Positions 8,354-17,178 of a DNA stretch of 64,000 nucleotides are shown here, in pieces. Position numbers and translations under genes: made by a program. A model generated the notes under the pieces. It saw only the letters and a list, made by a program, of their open reading frames with translations, ran no database searches and was not told the DNA's origin. Source of the DNA: an uncultured Acetobacteroides sp. (lineage in GTDB: Bacteria > Bacteroidota > Bacteroidia > Bacteroidales > ZOR0009); assembly GCF_963678165.1 (NCBI RefSeq), contig NZ_OY782755.1, positions 62,001 through 126,000 on the forward strand. The letters run 5' to 3'. The stretch's first letter is position 1; the number at the start of each line of letters is the position of its first letter.

Positions 8354-10018
8354 TTATGCTTCGGTTTGGTAGAGGAAGCGCTTAATGCTCTTCTTCGGCG
8401 TTTTCTCAAACTCTTCTTCACGGAGCTTTAATGCCGAAAGCTGACAGAAGGCAGGGAGCTGCCGATTAAGCTCGTGCCGTGTTCTCTCGAAATGGCTATG
8501 CAGCTCATCCTCCTTTATTCCCGAACTCTTTGCCGCATCAACATCTGGGAATACAAGCGCCACAAGGCGCGAGTTATTCTCCACAACCAGCGACTCGCTA
8601 ACAAAAGGCAGGTTGTTGAGCTTGTTCTCTATCTCTTCTGGGTAGATATTCTGCCCCGAAGGACCAAGAATCATGTTCTTGCTACGCCCCTTTATGTAGA
8701 TAAAGCCTTCTCTATCGATTACGCCAAGATCTCCGGTATGCATCCAACCAGTTTCATCAAGAACGGCAGAGGTAGCATCCTCATTCTTATAGTAGCCGAG
8801 CATCACATTCTCGCCCTTAACCAGTATCTCTCCCGCCTCGTTGTAAGGATCGCTAGAGTTAACCTTAAGCTGAAGCCTCTTTACAATCTTACCACACGAT
8901 CCCACCCGGGTATCATCGTAAGGGGCATAGGCGATAATGGGTCCACACTCGGTCATGCCGTAACCAACGGTATAGCGAAACCCTATCTTCTTAAGGAATG
9001 CATCCACCTCGGGGTTCAGCGCAGCACCCCCAATAATTACCTCAATGAAGTTCCCTCCAAATAGCGAGGTAATCTTATCGTTTATCTTATTATAGATGAT
9101 ATTACGGATACCAGGAATCGAGAGCATCACCTTCATGGCAGGAGTCGAAATCTTCGGAAGGATCTCCTTCTTGTAGATCTTTTCGAGAATAAGCGGAACC
9201 AAAAGAATGATACGGGGCTTTACATCGCCAAAAGCATCGAGGATAATCTTTGGTGAGAGATTCTTTGTGAGGAAGACTATTTCTACCCCCTCTAGGAATT
9301 CGTAGATAAACTCGAATGCAGCACCGTAAGCGTGCGCCAAAGGTAGCAGCGAAACCACCTTCTCACCCCTTTCGATATTCAGAACATCCTGGGCAAAGCG
9401 ATAGTTCGCCATCAGACTACGGTAGGGTAACATTACCCCTTTAGAGTATCCGGTTGTACCCGAGGTATAGTTTAAAAGACAAAGATCTTCGACGCTTTTC
9501 TCTGCCTCGTAACAGATATCCGATGGCTGTAGCCCATTAGGGAACTTCTCCTCGTAAAGAGCATTTACCTTATGGGTCAGATGCTCAATCTCATTATTAA
9601 AGGCATCGAAGGTAATGGTAAAGTCCGCAAGATTAACAATCGAGTTAAGCTGCGGCATCTTCTTTTCGTCAAGCTGTTCGATGTAGGATTCTCCAGCAAA
9701 AACCACCTTTGCCTCAGAATGGTTTATGATATGATGGATGTTGTCAACCTTGAACTCGTGAAGGATGGGAACAATTACCGCACCATAGGTTACCGAAGCT
9801 ATAAAAGTTATAGCCCAGTTCGATGAATTCTTACCAACAAGGGCTATCTTATCTCCCTTTTCCACTCCGCAACGTTCGAAGATAAGGTGTATCTTCTCTA
9901 TCCTGCGAGCTACATCTTTGTAGTGGTACGTATCACCCTTATAGTCCGTTAATGCCTTCCGTTCCCAATTTTCCTTTATCGTGCGTTCAAACTCTTTTAT
10001 AAATGATGTTTCCATCAA
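8354..10018 (-). CDS. AMP-dependent long-chain acyl-CoA/acyl synthetase
   Basis: A 554-residue ANL-superfamily enzyme, which adenylates a carboxylic acid with ATP and normally passes it to CoA. Motifs in order: the P-loop-like YTSGTTGYSKG (about residue 190), the YGMTECGP A5 motif, TGDLG (A7), FIYIKGRSKNMI with the hinge, and the C-terminal KTPKKSIKRF with the catalytic Lys. Length and the lack of membrane anchors fit a cytosolic fatty acyl-CoA ligase. The start at 10018 gives MMETSFIKEFERTIKENW; the second Met would also do. A -7 box lies 75 bases upstream and a terminator follows. Substrate chain length cannot be read from sequence. Confidence 0.92.
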   Translation of the reverse strand: MMETSFIKEFERTIKENWERKALTDYKGDTYHYKDVARRIEKIHLIFERCGVEKGDKIALVGKNSSNWAITFIASVTYGAVIVPILHEFKVDNIHHIINHSEAKVVFAGESYIEQLDEKKMPQLNSIVNLADFTITFDAFNNEIEHLTHKVNALYEEKFPNGLQPSDICYEAEKSVEDLCLLNYTSGTTGYSKGVMLPYRSLMANYRFAQDVLNIERGEKVVSLLPLAHAYGAAFEFIYEFLEGVEIVFLTKNLSPKIILDAFGDVKPRIILLVPLILEKIYKKEILPKISTPAMKVMLSIPGIRNIIYNKINDKITSLFGGNFIEVIIGGAALNPEVDAFLKKIGFRYTVGYGMTECGPIIAYAPYDDTRVGSCGKIVKRLQLKVNSSDPYNEAGEILVKGENVMLGYYKNEDATSAVLDETGWMHTGDLGVIDREGFIYIKGRSKNMILGPSGQNIYPEEIENKLNNLPFVSESLVVENNSRLVALVFPDVDAAKSSGIKEDELHSHFERTRHELNRQLPAFCQLSALKLREEEFEKTPKKSIKRFLYQTEA

Positions 10019-10092
10019 AAAGGTTTTAGTTAAACGTTTTGTTATTTAAATAACAGTCATATTTCCAGCCTTTTAAAAAGATAAAAAGCGGA

Positions 10093-10100
10093 CAAATATA
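10093..10100 (-). promoter_or_regulatory. -7 box upstream of the acyl-CoA ligase gene
   Basis: On the minus strand TATATTTG is an exact TAnnTTTG match, 75 bases before the ATG at 10018. I see no matching TTTG -33 element at the proper distance, so confidence is limited. Confidence 0.4.
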
Positions 10101-10167
10101 AATAAATTTTCATTACTCGTACTTTTCAGCGATGTTAGACAACATATTTCCCAAAAAAACTGATACC

Positions 10168-10200
10168 AAAAAAAAGAGGCTGTCAATGACAGCCTCTTTC
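10168..10200 (-). terminator. Terminator after the gldA-linked gene
   Basis: On the minus strand AGAGGCTGTCA, a short TT loop and TGACAGCCTCT form a strong stem followed by a run of T. It lies 20 bases past the stop at 10220 and ends the gldA transcript. Confidence 0.85.
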
Positions 10201-10219
10201 ATCAATATTAATTCGATTG

Positions 10220-11107
10220 CTACTTGAGAATAAACTGTGTAGAGCCTACCTGACTGCCATCTAAGAACACCGCTGCAGAATAGGTTCCAGGCTTAAGCTC
10301 ACCACGAGTATCGTAGAAGATACACATGTCAACATCCTGATTTTGATAGTCAACCTCACGCTTTGCAGAATAAACAAGGTTTTCGCCACCCGCATTAAAT
10401 ACATCTCCCTGACTTTGGGCAAGCAGGAATCCCTCTGGACTCGTAATACGAAGGTAGGCAACCTTTATACCAGCCTTTGCGATGCTATTTTCTACAAGAG
10501 TGAAGCATACCTTTATTTTCTCAACACGGCTAGCACGAGTCATTTCCTTTCCGCGTGCATTAATTGGTTGTGCTTTAGTTCCACGTGCCTTTATGATAGA
10601 ACCCTTTGCTACCTGAGTGTTAAGTGAGGTATTTTGCTCTGTAAGCTGCTGGTTCTTTACCTTCTCGCTAGAGTAGTTCTTCTTTACGTCGATATTCTCA
10701 GCAATAAGCGCATGGTTTAGGGTATTTAGCGAGTCTATTTGGGTAATGTAGCTGCGCATTACTGCTCGAAGTGTACCTAACTCACTTTGATATTGCTTAA
10801 TTTGCTCGTAGTTAACAGATTTAACGTGTCGCATCTCTCTAAGCAAGCCTTCAACCTTTGCACGCTCTCCAAGAAGCTGTGTGTTAATGGTGTCATTGCT
10901 TGTTTTTAGGTTACTATACTCGCCCACCATTTTGGTAAGGTTAGCTTCAATAGAATCCTTTTCCTGAGTAAGCTGAGCTTGGGTGCTCGCCGATTGGTTC
11001 GTTTGGTTCATGTACATAATCCCCAAAATCACAACAGCAATAATAAGGGCAACGATTACCCCTATCAGCACCTTACTTGTTGATTTTACTTGGCTTTGTT
11101 CGTTCAT
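10220..11107 (-). CDS. Single-pass membrane protein with coiled coil, unknown function
   Basis: A 295-residue protein. Residues 13-33 form one membrane helix (VLIGVIVALIIAVVILGIMYM). Residues about 40-175 are a long polar coiled coil rich in Gln, Leu, Glu, Asn and Ser. Residues about 190-295 form a beta-rich domain with VCFTLVENSIAKAGIK, VYLRITSP-like and MCIFYDTRGELKPGTY stretches. I chose the ATG at 11105-11107 because longer in-frame starts would overlap gldA and add a basic, Cys-rich stretch. It is 22 bases downstream of gldA, so the two are cotranscribed. The topology predicts the coiled coil outside the inner membrane. I do not recognise a named family. Confidence 0.8.
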   Translation of the reverse strand: MNEQSQVKSTSKVLIGVIVALIIAVVILGIMYMNQTNQSASTQAQLTQEKDSIEANLTKMVGEYSNLKTSNDTINTQLLGERAKVEGLLREMRHVKSVNYEQIKQYQSELGTLRAVMRSYITQIDSLNTLNHALIAENIDVKKNYSSEKVKNQQLTEQNTSLNTQVAKGSIIKARGTKAQPINARGKEMTRASRVEKIKVCFTLVENSIAKAGIKVAYLRITSPEGFLLAQSQGDVFNAGGENLVYSAKREVDYQNQDVDMCIFYDTRGELKPGTYSAAVFLDGSQVGSTQFILK

Positions 11108-11129
11108 TTTATTCTGCTTTTTTCTTTTG

Positions 11130-12047
11130 TTACATGTCTTTCTTTCCTGTAAGCGAACGGAATACATTTTCAAGATGCGCCTCCTGCTCCTGCAGCTGCA
11201 CAATGCTCAATCCATTCGCAACTGCAAAGTTAAACAATTTGGGTCTAATGTCAACATTATCAGAAGAATTGATTGTAAACCGTGCTCCATCCTGACGTAC
11301 AATTTTACCAAAGCCCGCAAGCTGTTCAATAATATCGCTGCTAGGCTCTTTTTCGAATTCCACAGTTACCATTTTCGAATCGAGTGCCAAACTTGCAATT
11401 TCCTTAGTTGAACCATTTGCTACAATATATCCTTTATCTATAATTATGATATTCTGGCATATAGCCTCAACCTCCTGCATAATGTGCGTCGAGAGCATTA
11501 CAGTTTTCTCGCGACCAATTTGCTCAATAAGGGAACGTATCTCTACAATTTGGTTAGGATCGAGCCCAGAAGTTGGTTCATCTAGAATCAGCACTCTGGG
11601 GTTGTGAATAAGCGCCTGGGCAAGCCCAACACGCTGCTTGTATCCCTTCGAGAGCGATCCAATTTTCTTATTCTGCTCGTAGCCAATACCCGTAATATCG
11701 ATCACCTCTTTAATCCGAGCCTTAAGGTTTTCTACCTTATATATACCTCCCACAAACTCTAGGTACTCCTTAACGTAAAAGTCTTGGTATAAGGGGTTAT
11801 TTTCTGGTAGATATCCGATAATACGCTTTGCTTCTATAGGATTCAGCAGCACATCAATCCCATCAACAAAGGCTTTACCCGATGTGGCAGGGATGTAACC
11901 CGTAAGAATCTTCATCATGGTAGATTTCCCAGCTCCGTTAGGACCAAGAAAACCAACAACCTGGTTAGATGGTATGCTAAAGGATACCTGGTTGAGCGCA
12001 ACCTGCTCGCCGTAAAGTTTGGTAACCCCTTCTACTAGTATTGACAT
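11130..12047 (-). CDS. gldA: GldA-like ABC transporter ATP-binding protein
   Basis: A 305-residue ABC ATPase. Walker A is GPNGAGKST (35-43), the Q-loop is at YLPENNPLY, the signature is LSKGYKQRVGLAQAL, Walker B is VLILDEPTSGLDPNQ, and the switch His lies in MLSTHIMQEVE. The extra C-terminal domain of about 80 residues ending EAHLENVFRSLTG is typical of GldA and of Nos/Nat-type exporters. Named members work with GldF/GldG permeases in gliding motility, but relatives occur in non-gliding Bacteroidales. No gldF or gldG is adjacent here, so the partner and cargo are uncertain. It heads a two-gene operon with the coiled-coil protein downstream. Confidence 0.85.
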   Translation of the reverse strand: MSILVEGVTKLYGEQVALNQVSFSIPSNQVVGFLGPNGAGKSTMMKILTGYIPATSGKAFVDGIDVLLNPIEAKRIIGYLPENNPLYQDFYVKEYLEFVGGIYKVENLKARIKEVIDITGIGYEQNKKIGSLSKGYKQRVGLAQALIHNPRVLILDEPTSGLDPNQIVEIRSLIEQIGREKTVMLSTHIMQEVEAICQNIIIIDKGYIVANGSTKEIASLALDSKMVTVEFEKEPSSDIIEQLAGFGKIVRQDGARFTINSSDNVDIRPKLFNFAVANGLSIVQLQEQEAHLENVFRSLTGKKDM

Positions 12048-12067
12048 TATTTACTTTTTTTGAACCT

Positions 12068-12075
12068 CAAAAGTA
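12068..12075 (-). promoter_or_regulatory. -7 box of gldA
   Basis: On the minus strand TACTTTTG exactly matches TAnnTTTG and lies 20 bases before the gldA start codon. No clear -33 TTTG at 19-21 bases was found. Confidence 0.45.
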
Positions 12076-12316
12076 AGGATTTTATCAAACGAATTAAAGA
12101 ATGCAGACAAACACCGTTCCACTACGATTCCGGAATTCTATACCATCCAAGTCATCCATTCCCATCGCTAACAATACTTTCGTTTAGGACAGGACAACCT
12201 AACCCCTACCGTCTATTCATAAAATAAGTTGTTGAATAGAGTCTCATAAAAATAAATATTAAGAATTTGTATCTTGGCGCCACTTAAAATAAACCTGTTA
12301 TTACCTATTAAGCTTT

Positions 12317-13279
12317 ATGAAGAGCGTTGTTGTTGGCATTGATGTTGGGGGAACAAATACTGCCTTTGGCATAGTAGATAAGGATGGAAACTTCTACGGC
12401 GAGGGTTCTATCCCAACAAAAACATATCCTTCTTTTGAAGATTGGGCACAATCAATTCATGATGCCATTATGCAAACGTTAAAGCAGCAGAATGAGCAGA
12501 TTGAAATTATCGGCATCGGCATTGGAGCCCCTAACGGTAACTACTATAACGGCTGCATCGAAAATGCTGTCAACCTTAGCTGGAGCGGCAAGGTTGATGT
12601 AGTTGGTAAAATCAAGGAACTTTTTGGTAACAATAAGCTAGTAGTTCTCACCAACGACGCCAATGCAGCTGCCGTAGGCGAAATGGTTTACGGAGGTGCT
12701 AAAGGAATGAAAGATTTCATTGTTATTACCTTAGGAACTGGTCTAGGCAGTGGTGTCGTTGCTAACAATCAAATGATACTCGGTTGCGATGGTAATGCAG
12801 GAGAGCTTGGCCATGTTATTATCGAGAGAGGTGGTAGAAGTTGTGGTTGCGGTCGTAAAGGCTGCTTAGAAACCTATGTTTCGGCAACTGGCATCAAGCG
12901 AACTGTATTCGAACTACTTGCCAACGAGAATATTCCTAGCACGCTTCGCTCCTACTCCTTCAACGATCTTACCTCCGAGATGATATACAAGGCAGCAGTA
13001 GCAGGAGATGCAATTGCCCTTAAGGCATTCGACGAAACAGGCAAACGCCTTGGCTATGCATTGGCAGACTTTTCCGCCTTTTCGACGCCAGAAGCATTCT
13101 TCCTTTTTGGAGGCCTAGCAAAAGCTGGAGAACTTATCCTAGAACCAACCAAGCGCTACATGGAAGAAAGCACCTGCATTATATATAAGAACAAGATTAA
13201 AGTTCTACTTTCGGAACTTAACGATAAAAATGCTGCTGTGCTTGGGGCAGCAGCCCTTGCTTGGTCTGAATTAAGTTAA
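12317..13279 (+). CDS. ROK-family sugar kinase (glucokinase-like)
   Basis: A 320-residue ROK kinase that probably phosphorylates glucose or a related hexose with ATP. The N-terminal phosphate-binding motif GIDVGGTNTAFG is at residues 7-18. The second glycine-rich motif is ITLGTGLGSG. The ROK signature with the sugar-binding GELGHV motif and the zinc site CGCGRKGC follows, and catalytic Asp lies in NDANAAA. The C-terminus has the FLFGGLAKAGEL adenosine motif. It is divergent from gldA and followed by its own terminator, so it is probably monocistronic. A TATCTTGG near-match to the -7 box lies at 12270-12277. Exact sugar is not determined by sequence. Confidence 0.93.
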   Translation: MKSVVVGIDVGGTNTAFGIVDKDGNFYGEGSIPTKTYPSFEDWAQSIHDAIMQTLKQQNEQIEIIGIGIGAPNGNYYNGCIENAVNLSWSGKVDVVGKIKELFGNNKLVVLTNDANAAAVGEMVYGGAKGMKDFIVITLGTGLGSGVVANNQMILGCDGNAGELGHVIIERGGRSCGCGRKGCLETYVSATGIKRTVFELLANENIPSTLRSYSFNDLTSEMIYKAAVAGDAIALKAFDETGKRLGYALADFSAFSTPEAFFLFGGLAKAGELILEPTKRYMEESTCIIYKNKIKVLLSELNDKNAAVLGAAALAWSELS

Positions 13280-13301
13280 TTTGCTTCGTTTTTAACATAA
13301 T

Positions 13302-13334
13302 AAAGAGCAGCTGTTCGATCAACTGCTCTTTTTT
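13302..13334 (+). terminator. Terminator of the ROK kinase gene
   Basis: AAAGAGCAGCTG and CAACTGCTCTTTTTT form a strong stem with a short loop and a T-run, 22 bases past the stop. It separates the kinase from the wza-wzc unit. Confidence 0.85.
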
Positions 13335-13386
13335 CTATTCCATCAATTATATAAAAAGCTATTTTTACACCCGAAACATTTTACAC

Positions 13387-14163
13387 ATGCGTAAAGAATT
13401 GACATTTGTTGCCTTACTGCTGCTCTTGTTAGTAACAAGTTCTTGCAATAAGCACAGCCAACTCCTCTACCTGCAAAGCCAAGGAGCTGCCAAGCCAGCA
13501 AAGGCTCAGCAAGAGGAGTATCGGATATCAGCCAAAGATGAAATTTACATCCAAATTACCAGCATGCTGAATAAGGAGATTAATAATCTGTTTAGCACTA
13601 GCAACAGCAATTCCAACATGATGGGTAATATGCTTAATAGCGATGTAGGCATCTATGTAAATACTTACTCGGTATGTGATTCTGGCTACGTAGAGATTCC
13701 GCTAATTGGTAAGGTAGATGCAGAAGGAAAGACCCTCAACGAATTTACCTCATCTGTCAAAAAAAAGGCGCTGGAATACGTAAACGATGCTGTTGTTGTT
13801 ATTAAGTTGATGAGCTTTAGAGTTACCGTAATTGGCGAGGTAAAGAAACCTACCGTAATTACCAACTACCACGACAGACTCTCCATACTGGAAGCTATTG
13901 CTCAAGCTGGAGATATGACCGACTATGCAGACCGTCAAAAGGTAACCATCGTCCGTACCTTAAAGGGCGAAAACACCACCATCCCAATCGATTTAAACTC
14001 CAGATCACTCCTATCAAACCCTGGCTACAACCTTCAACCAGGCGATGTGGTGATTGTAGATCCACGAAAAGGAAAAACTACCCAAATGAATATACCCACA
14101 TACTCTATATTCTTAAGTTCCGTTTCCACCTTAATTCTCCTACTTAACTATATAGTAAAATAG
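13387..14163 (+). CDS. Wza-type polysaccharide export lipoprotein
   Basis: A 258-residue outer-membrane polysaccharide export protein. A lipoprotein signal ends with VTSSC, acylated at Cys20. The Poly_export domain covers about residues 45-140 (YRISAKDEIYIQITSM and YVEIPLIGKVDAEG), followed by an SLBB-like beta-grasp (VTVIGEVKKPTVITNY and LSILEAIAQAGDMTDYADR). A hydrophobic C-terminal segment (about 236-256) resembles the amphipathic or membrane helix that forms the outer-membrane pore in Wza. It is 4 bases upstream of the Wzc-like gene, so the two are cotranscribed and together form the export channel for the capsule or exopolysaccharide made by the locus. Confidence 0.92.
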   Translation: MRKELTFVALLLLLLVTSSCNKHSQLLYLQSQGAAKPAKAQQEEYRISAKDEIYIQITSMLNKEINNLFSTSNSNSNMMGNMLNSDVGIYVNTYSVCDSGYVEIPLIGKVDAEGKTLNEFTSSVKKKALEYVNDAVVVIKLMSFRVTVIGEVKKPTVITNYHDRLSILEAIAQAGDMTDYADRQKVTIVRTLKGENTTIPIDLNSRSLLSNPGYNLQPGDVVIVDPRKGKTTQMNIPTYSIFLSSVSTLILLLNYIVK

Positions 14164-14167
14164 ACCT

Positions 14168-16519
14168 ATGGATTCAAGAGAAATAGAGCAGCTGTTGGCC
14201 GAAGAAACGCTTGATTTTAAGAAATATATAAACCTTGTACTACGCTACTGGTACTGGTTTGTTATATCATTGGTATTCTGCTTGGGATTGGCGTATATAG
14301 CCACACGAACAACACACAACGTTTACCAAGTTGATGCAACCATCCTGATTAGAGATGACAAAAACTCGAAATCAAATACAGGAGCAGAAGCACTCCTAAG
14401 CGAGCTAAGCTTAGTGAACAATACCAAAAGTATTCAAAACGAGATCGGTATTATTAAATCGTACACAATTGCCTACAATACGATTAAAGAGCTTGAGAGT
14501 TTTCACACCACCTATAAGCTTGTAGGAAGCAGCACCTTCAAGCAGAATGTTGTTTATAAAGATATTCCATTTCGCATTGTTTTCAATTCAGCCTACGAGA
14601 ATCCCACAGGATTAGACATTACTGTTGAGTTTACCGATGGCGATAACTTTATTGCAAAGGTTAATAACGGCGATTTCTCTGAGCCAAAATCAATAGGACA
14701 AAAAGTTGTTATAGACAACTTTGCCTTTACCATCCTTCCAACTGCCTGCTATAGCGAAAAGGTGCTTTCGGGGAAAACTTACGTTATTACCCGAAACGAT
14801 TTAAACACCTTGGCAAATCAGTATAAGAACAAGGTAACAGTAAACCTTGTAGACAAGAATGCATCGCTTATTTCGCTCTCCACCACAGGACAATCAGCCG
14901 ACCAGGAGGCCGACTACCTTAACAAGCTTATTGAGGTATATGTCCGCCAAGGACTTGAAGAGAAAAACCAAATTGCAAAAAACACCATTGATTTTATTGA
15001 TAACCAGCTGTTCGGAATGCGCGACTCGCTTCAACGTGCTGAGATTCAGCTGCGCAACTTCAGAACAAGCAACCGAATACTGGATATCGATAAGGAATCG
15101 AGCATGCTGCTGGATAAACTTAAGGATCTGCAAACCAGCAAGGCAACTGCTGAAATAAACCAACGCTACTTTGCCTACCTTAAAAATTACCTCCATAAGC
15201 GAGATAAGTATTCTGACGTTGTTGCACCATATACGCTAGGCATAGCAGATGTACAGCTGGTTAATCTGCTTAACGACCTAACGCAGCTGAGTAGCGAGCG
15301 CGAAAATATGAAAATGAGCGTTAAGCAAAGCAACCCGGCACTCCAACAACTCGAAGTAAAGATCCGCAATGTCAAGGAGGCGCTGATGGAGAAGGTCAAC
15401 AGCTTAATAGCCACCAATAAACTATCCAACGACGATATAGACTCACAGATCAATAAGATCGAGTCAAATATCTCCTCGTTGCCAGTTAACGAACAGCTGC
15501 TCATCAACAAGACAAAGATGTACGACCTACTCGATAAGATGTACACCTACCTACTCGAGAAGAAGTCGGAAGCATCTATTGCAAAGGCGTCCAACATTTC
15601 CGATTGCAAGATTGTAGATCCGGCCCTTCCCATAAATGCCGAACTTAAGCAGCCTAAACCTAAGATGAACTATGCCCTAGGTTTTATCCTCGGCTTGCTC
15701 ATTCCGCTGATCGTAATTATCCTTCGCGATTACTTCGACAACAAGATTCGCTCCATAAAAGACCTAACAGGCAAGCTACCCAATGTGTCGATGCTCGCCA
15801 CCCTCGACCACTCGCAGCTACCGGTTGATATTCCGGTTATAGAGCGTCCAAAATCGAGGTTGTCGGAATCGTTCCGTGCATTGCGTACAAACATCAACTA
15901 CTTTGTCCACGGCAAGAAGAGCATAACCCTGCTCACCACCTCGCTCATTAGCGGTGAGGGTAAAACATTTTGCGCTAGCAACCTAGCGGCAATATACGCG
16001 CTATCAGGTAAGCGCACGCTTCTTATTGGCCTCGACCTTCGCAAGCCAAAGATTCAGAAGATGTTTGAGCAGACTAACCACCACGGCATGAGTGGCTACC
16101 TAAGCGAACAGGGCACCTTCGATAAGGCGCTGATGACCACATCCATTTCAAACTTATGGATTGCTGTTTCTGGACCAATTCCACCAAACCCTTCGGAGCT
16201 TATTGGATCACCCCGAATGGAGCAGTTTCTGGCAGAAGCCCGCGAGCAGTTCGACTGCATCATCATCGATACGCCTCCTGTTGGCATAGTTACCGATGCC
16301 CGCATCATTTTTGACAAGGTAGATCTGGTGCTGTTTGTTACCCGTCTGGGCGTTTCTCCGAAGGAGACTGTCGAGTACTGCAAGGAGCTGCATGCTAACC
16401 TTGGCAACAAAATGGCGCTGGTGATTAACGACTTCGATTCGAAGAAAAGCTACTCCAGCTACAGCAAGTACCACTACGGCTACAACAAGTACTACCAGAG
16501 CGAGTACTACGAGAACTAG
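14168..16519 (+). CDS. Wzc-like polysaccharide copolymerase and tyrosine autokinase
   Basis: A 783-residue inner-membrane protein controlling polymer export and chain length. It has a Wzz domain bounded by membrane helices at about 34-54 and 502-522, a long periplasmic coiled coil between them, and a cytosolic BY-kinase domain: Walker A SGEGKTF (about 595-601), Walker A-prime LLIGLDLRKPK, and Walker B IIIDTPPVG (about 699-707). The C-terminus is a tyrosine cluster (SYSSYSKYHYGYNKYYQ onward), the usual autophosphorylation tail. The PKPKMNYALGFILG motif before the second helix is the conserved proline-rich segment. It is fused copolymerase plus kinase, as in proteobacterial Wzc and many Bacteroidota. 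Cotranscribed with the Wza gene. Confidence 0.94.
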   Translation: MDSREIEQLLAEETLDFKKYINLVLRYWYWFVISLVFCLGLAYIATRTTHNVYQVDATILIRDDKNSKSNTGAEALLSELSLVNNTKSIQNEIGIIKSYTIAYNTIKELESFHTTYKLVGSSTFKQNVVYKDIPFRIVFNSAYENPTGLDITVEFTDGDNFIAKVNNGDFSEPKSIGQKVVIDNFAFTILPTACYSEKVLSGKTYVITRNDLNTLANQYKNKVTVNLVDKNASLISLSTTGQSADQEADYLNKLIEVYVRQGLEEKNQIAKNTIDFIDNQLFGMRDSLQRAEIQLRNFRTSNRILDIDKESSMLLDKLKDLQTSKATAEINQRYFAYLKNYLHKRDKYSDVVAPYTLGIADVQLVNLLNDLTQLSSERENMKMSVKQSNPALQQLEVKIRNVKEALMEKVNSLIATNKLSNDDIDSQINKIESNISSLPVNEQLLINKTKMYDLLDKMYTYLLEKKSEASIAKASNISDCKIVDPALPINAELKQPKPKMNYALGFILGLLIPLIVIILRDYFDNKIRSIKDLTGKLPNVSMLATLDHSQLPVDIPVIERPKSRLSESFRALRTNINYFVHGKKSITLLTTSLISGEGKTFCASNLAAIYALSGKRTLLIGLDLRKPKIQKMFEQTNHHGMSGYLSEQGTFDKALMTTSISNLWIAVSGPIPPNPSELIGSPRMEQFLAEAREQFDCIIIDTPPVGIVTDARIIFDKVDLVLFVTRLGVSPKETVEYCKELHANLGNKMALVINDFDSKKSYSSYSKYHYGYNKYYQSEYYEN

Positions 16520-17178
16520 ATGCTTGGCACAATATCCTAGATTTTGAACGGTGGATATTAGTGTCAATCCGTTGGGGCAGGGGACATCAGTCCCTTGCCG
16601 CCATTTAGCAGCAGCTCTCCCTATAGGAGACTCGCCGCTCCATAACTCTTTTGGAAGGTAGCTCTACTACCATCTCACCATTCAACTACTATTCAGTTGA
16701 AATCTCAGGGTGCTTTGTTTCCCCCATGCTATGCGGAGAAATTCTAATTCAAACCTTTCGGATTGCGGCTCCTTAGCCGTTGTTACCTCTATCAATAATC
16801 TATTGGGGCTTCAATGGGAATTGCTCCGAGAAAATAGGGTAGATGCCGTTCCGTGAATAATCCCCTGTACTGATTCCAGTACAGCTTCCTGCAGTATGCA
16901 GGGCTTCGTACTGATTCCAGTACGAAGCCCTGCAGTATGCAGGGCTCTGTACTGATTCCAGTACGGCTTCCTGCAGTATGCAGGGCTCTGTACTGATTCC
17001 AGTACGGCTTCCTGCATGGGACGCAGGGGGAATGTTTTGGGGGCGGAGGAAACTTGGTGCTCGGCGTAGGGGTGGTGAGAAGGTTCATTTCCCGAAAGCA
17101 CTTGTACTCGAATTGGGCTTGCCCAGTGGTTGGTGGGGCTTCTGCGGTGATGCTACTCGTTGGCTTCTTCGGGCAAAG
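16520..17178. other. Gene-free convergent region with hairpins and a 41-bp repeat
   Basis: This lies between the convergent wzc and glycosyltransferase genes. Bases 16576-16599 form a 10-pair stem (GGCAGGGGAC / GTCCCTTGCC) without a U-tract. A 41-bp tandem array follows (listed separately). The open frames that cross the array on the minus strand are repeat by-products. Confidence 0.65.
16867..17015. repeat. Four-copy 41-bp tandem repeat with two hairpins per unit
   Basis: The word GTACTGATTCCAGTAC starts at 16867, 16908, 16949 and 16990, exactly 41 bases apart. Each unit contains two perfect small palindromes: GTACTG-ATTC-CAGTAC and CCTGCA-GTA-TGCAGG (the fourth unit is truncated in the second). 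Units are nearly identical, with changes such as ACAGC/ACGAAG/ACGGC between the palindromes, and one unit shows a compensating change. Confidence 0.9.

Noticed and set aside
10220..11203. Longer start for the coiled-coil protein (327 residues)
   Set aside because: It would overlap gldA by 74 bases and add a Cys/Arg-rich N-terminus ahead of an otherwise normal start at 11107.
16867..17015. CRISPR array
   Set aside because: The units are contiguous near-identical tandem repeats with no unique spacers, and no cas gene is present. The same applies to the 21-, 23- and 42-bp arrays.
16792..17101. Minus-strand open frames across the 41-bp repeat
   Set aside because: Period 41 changes frame in every unit, so these are chance frames, with no promoter and Cys/Tyr/Arg-rich repeat composition.
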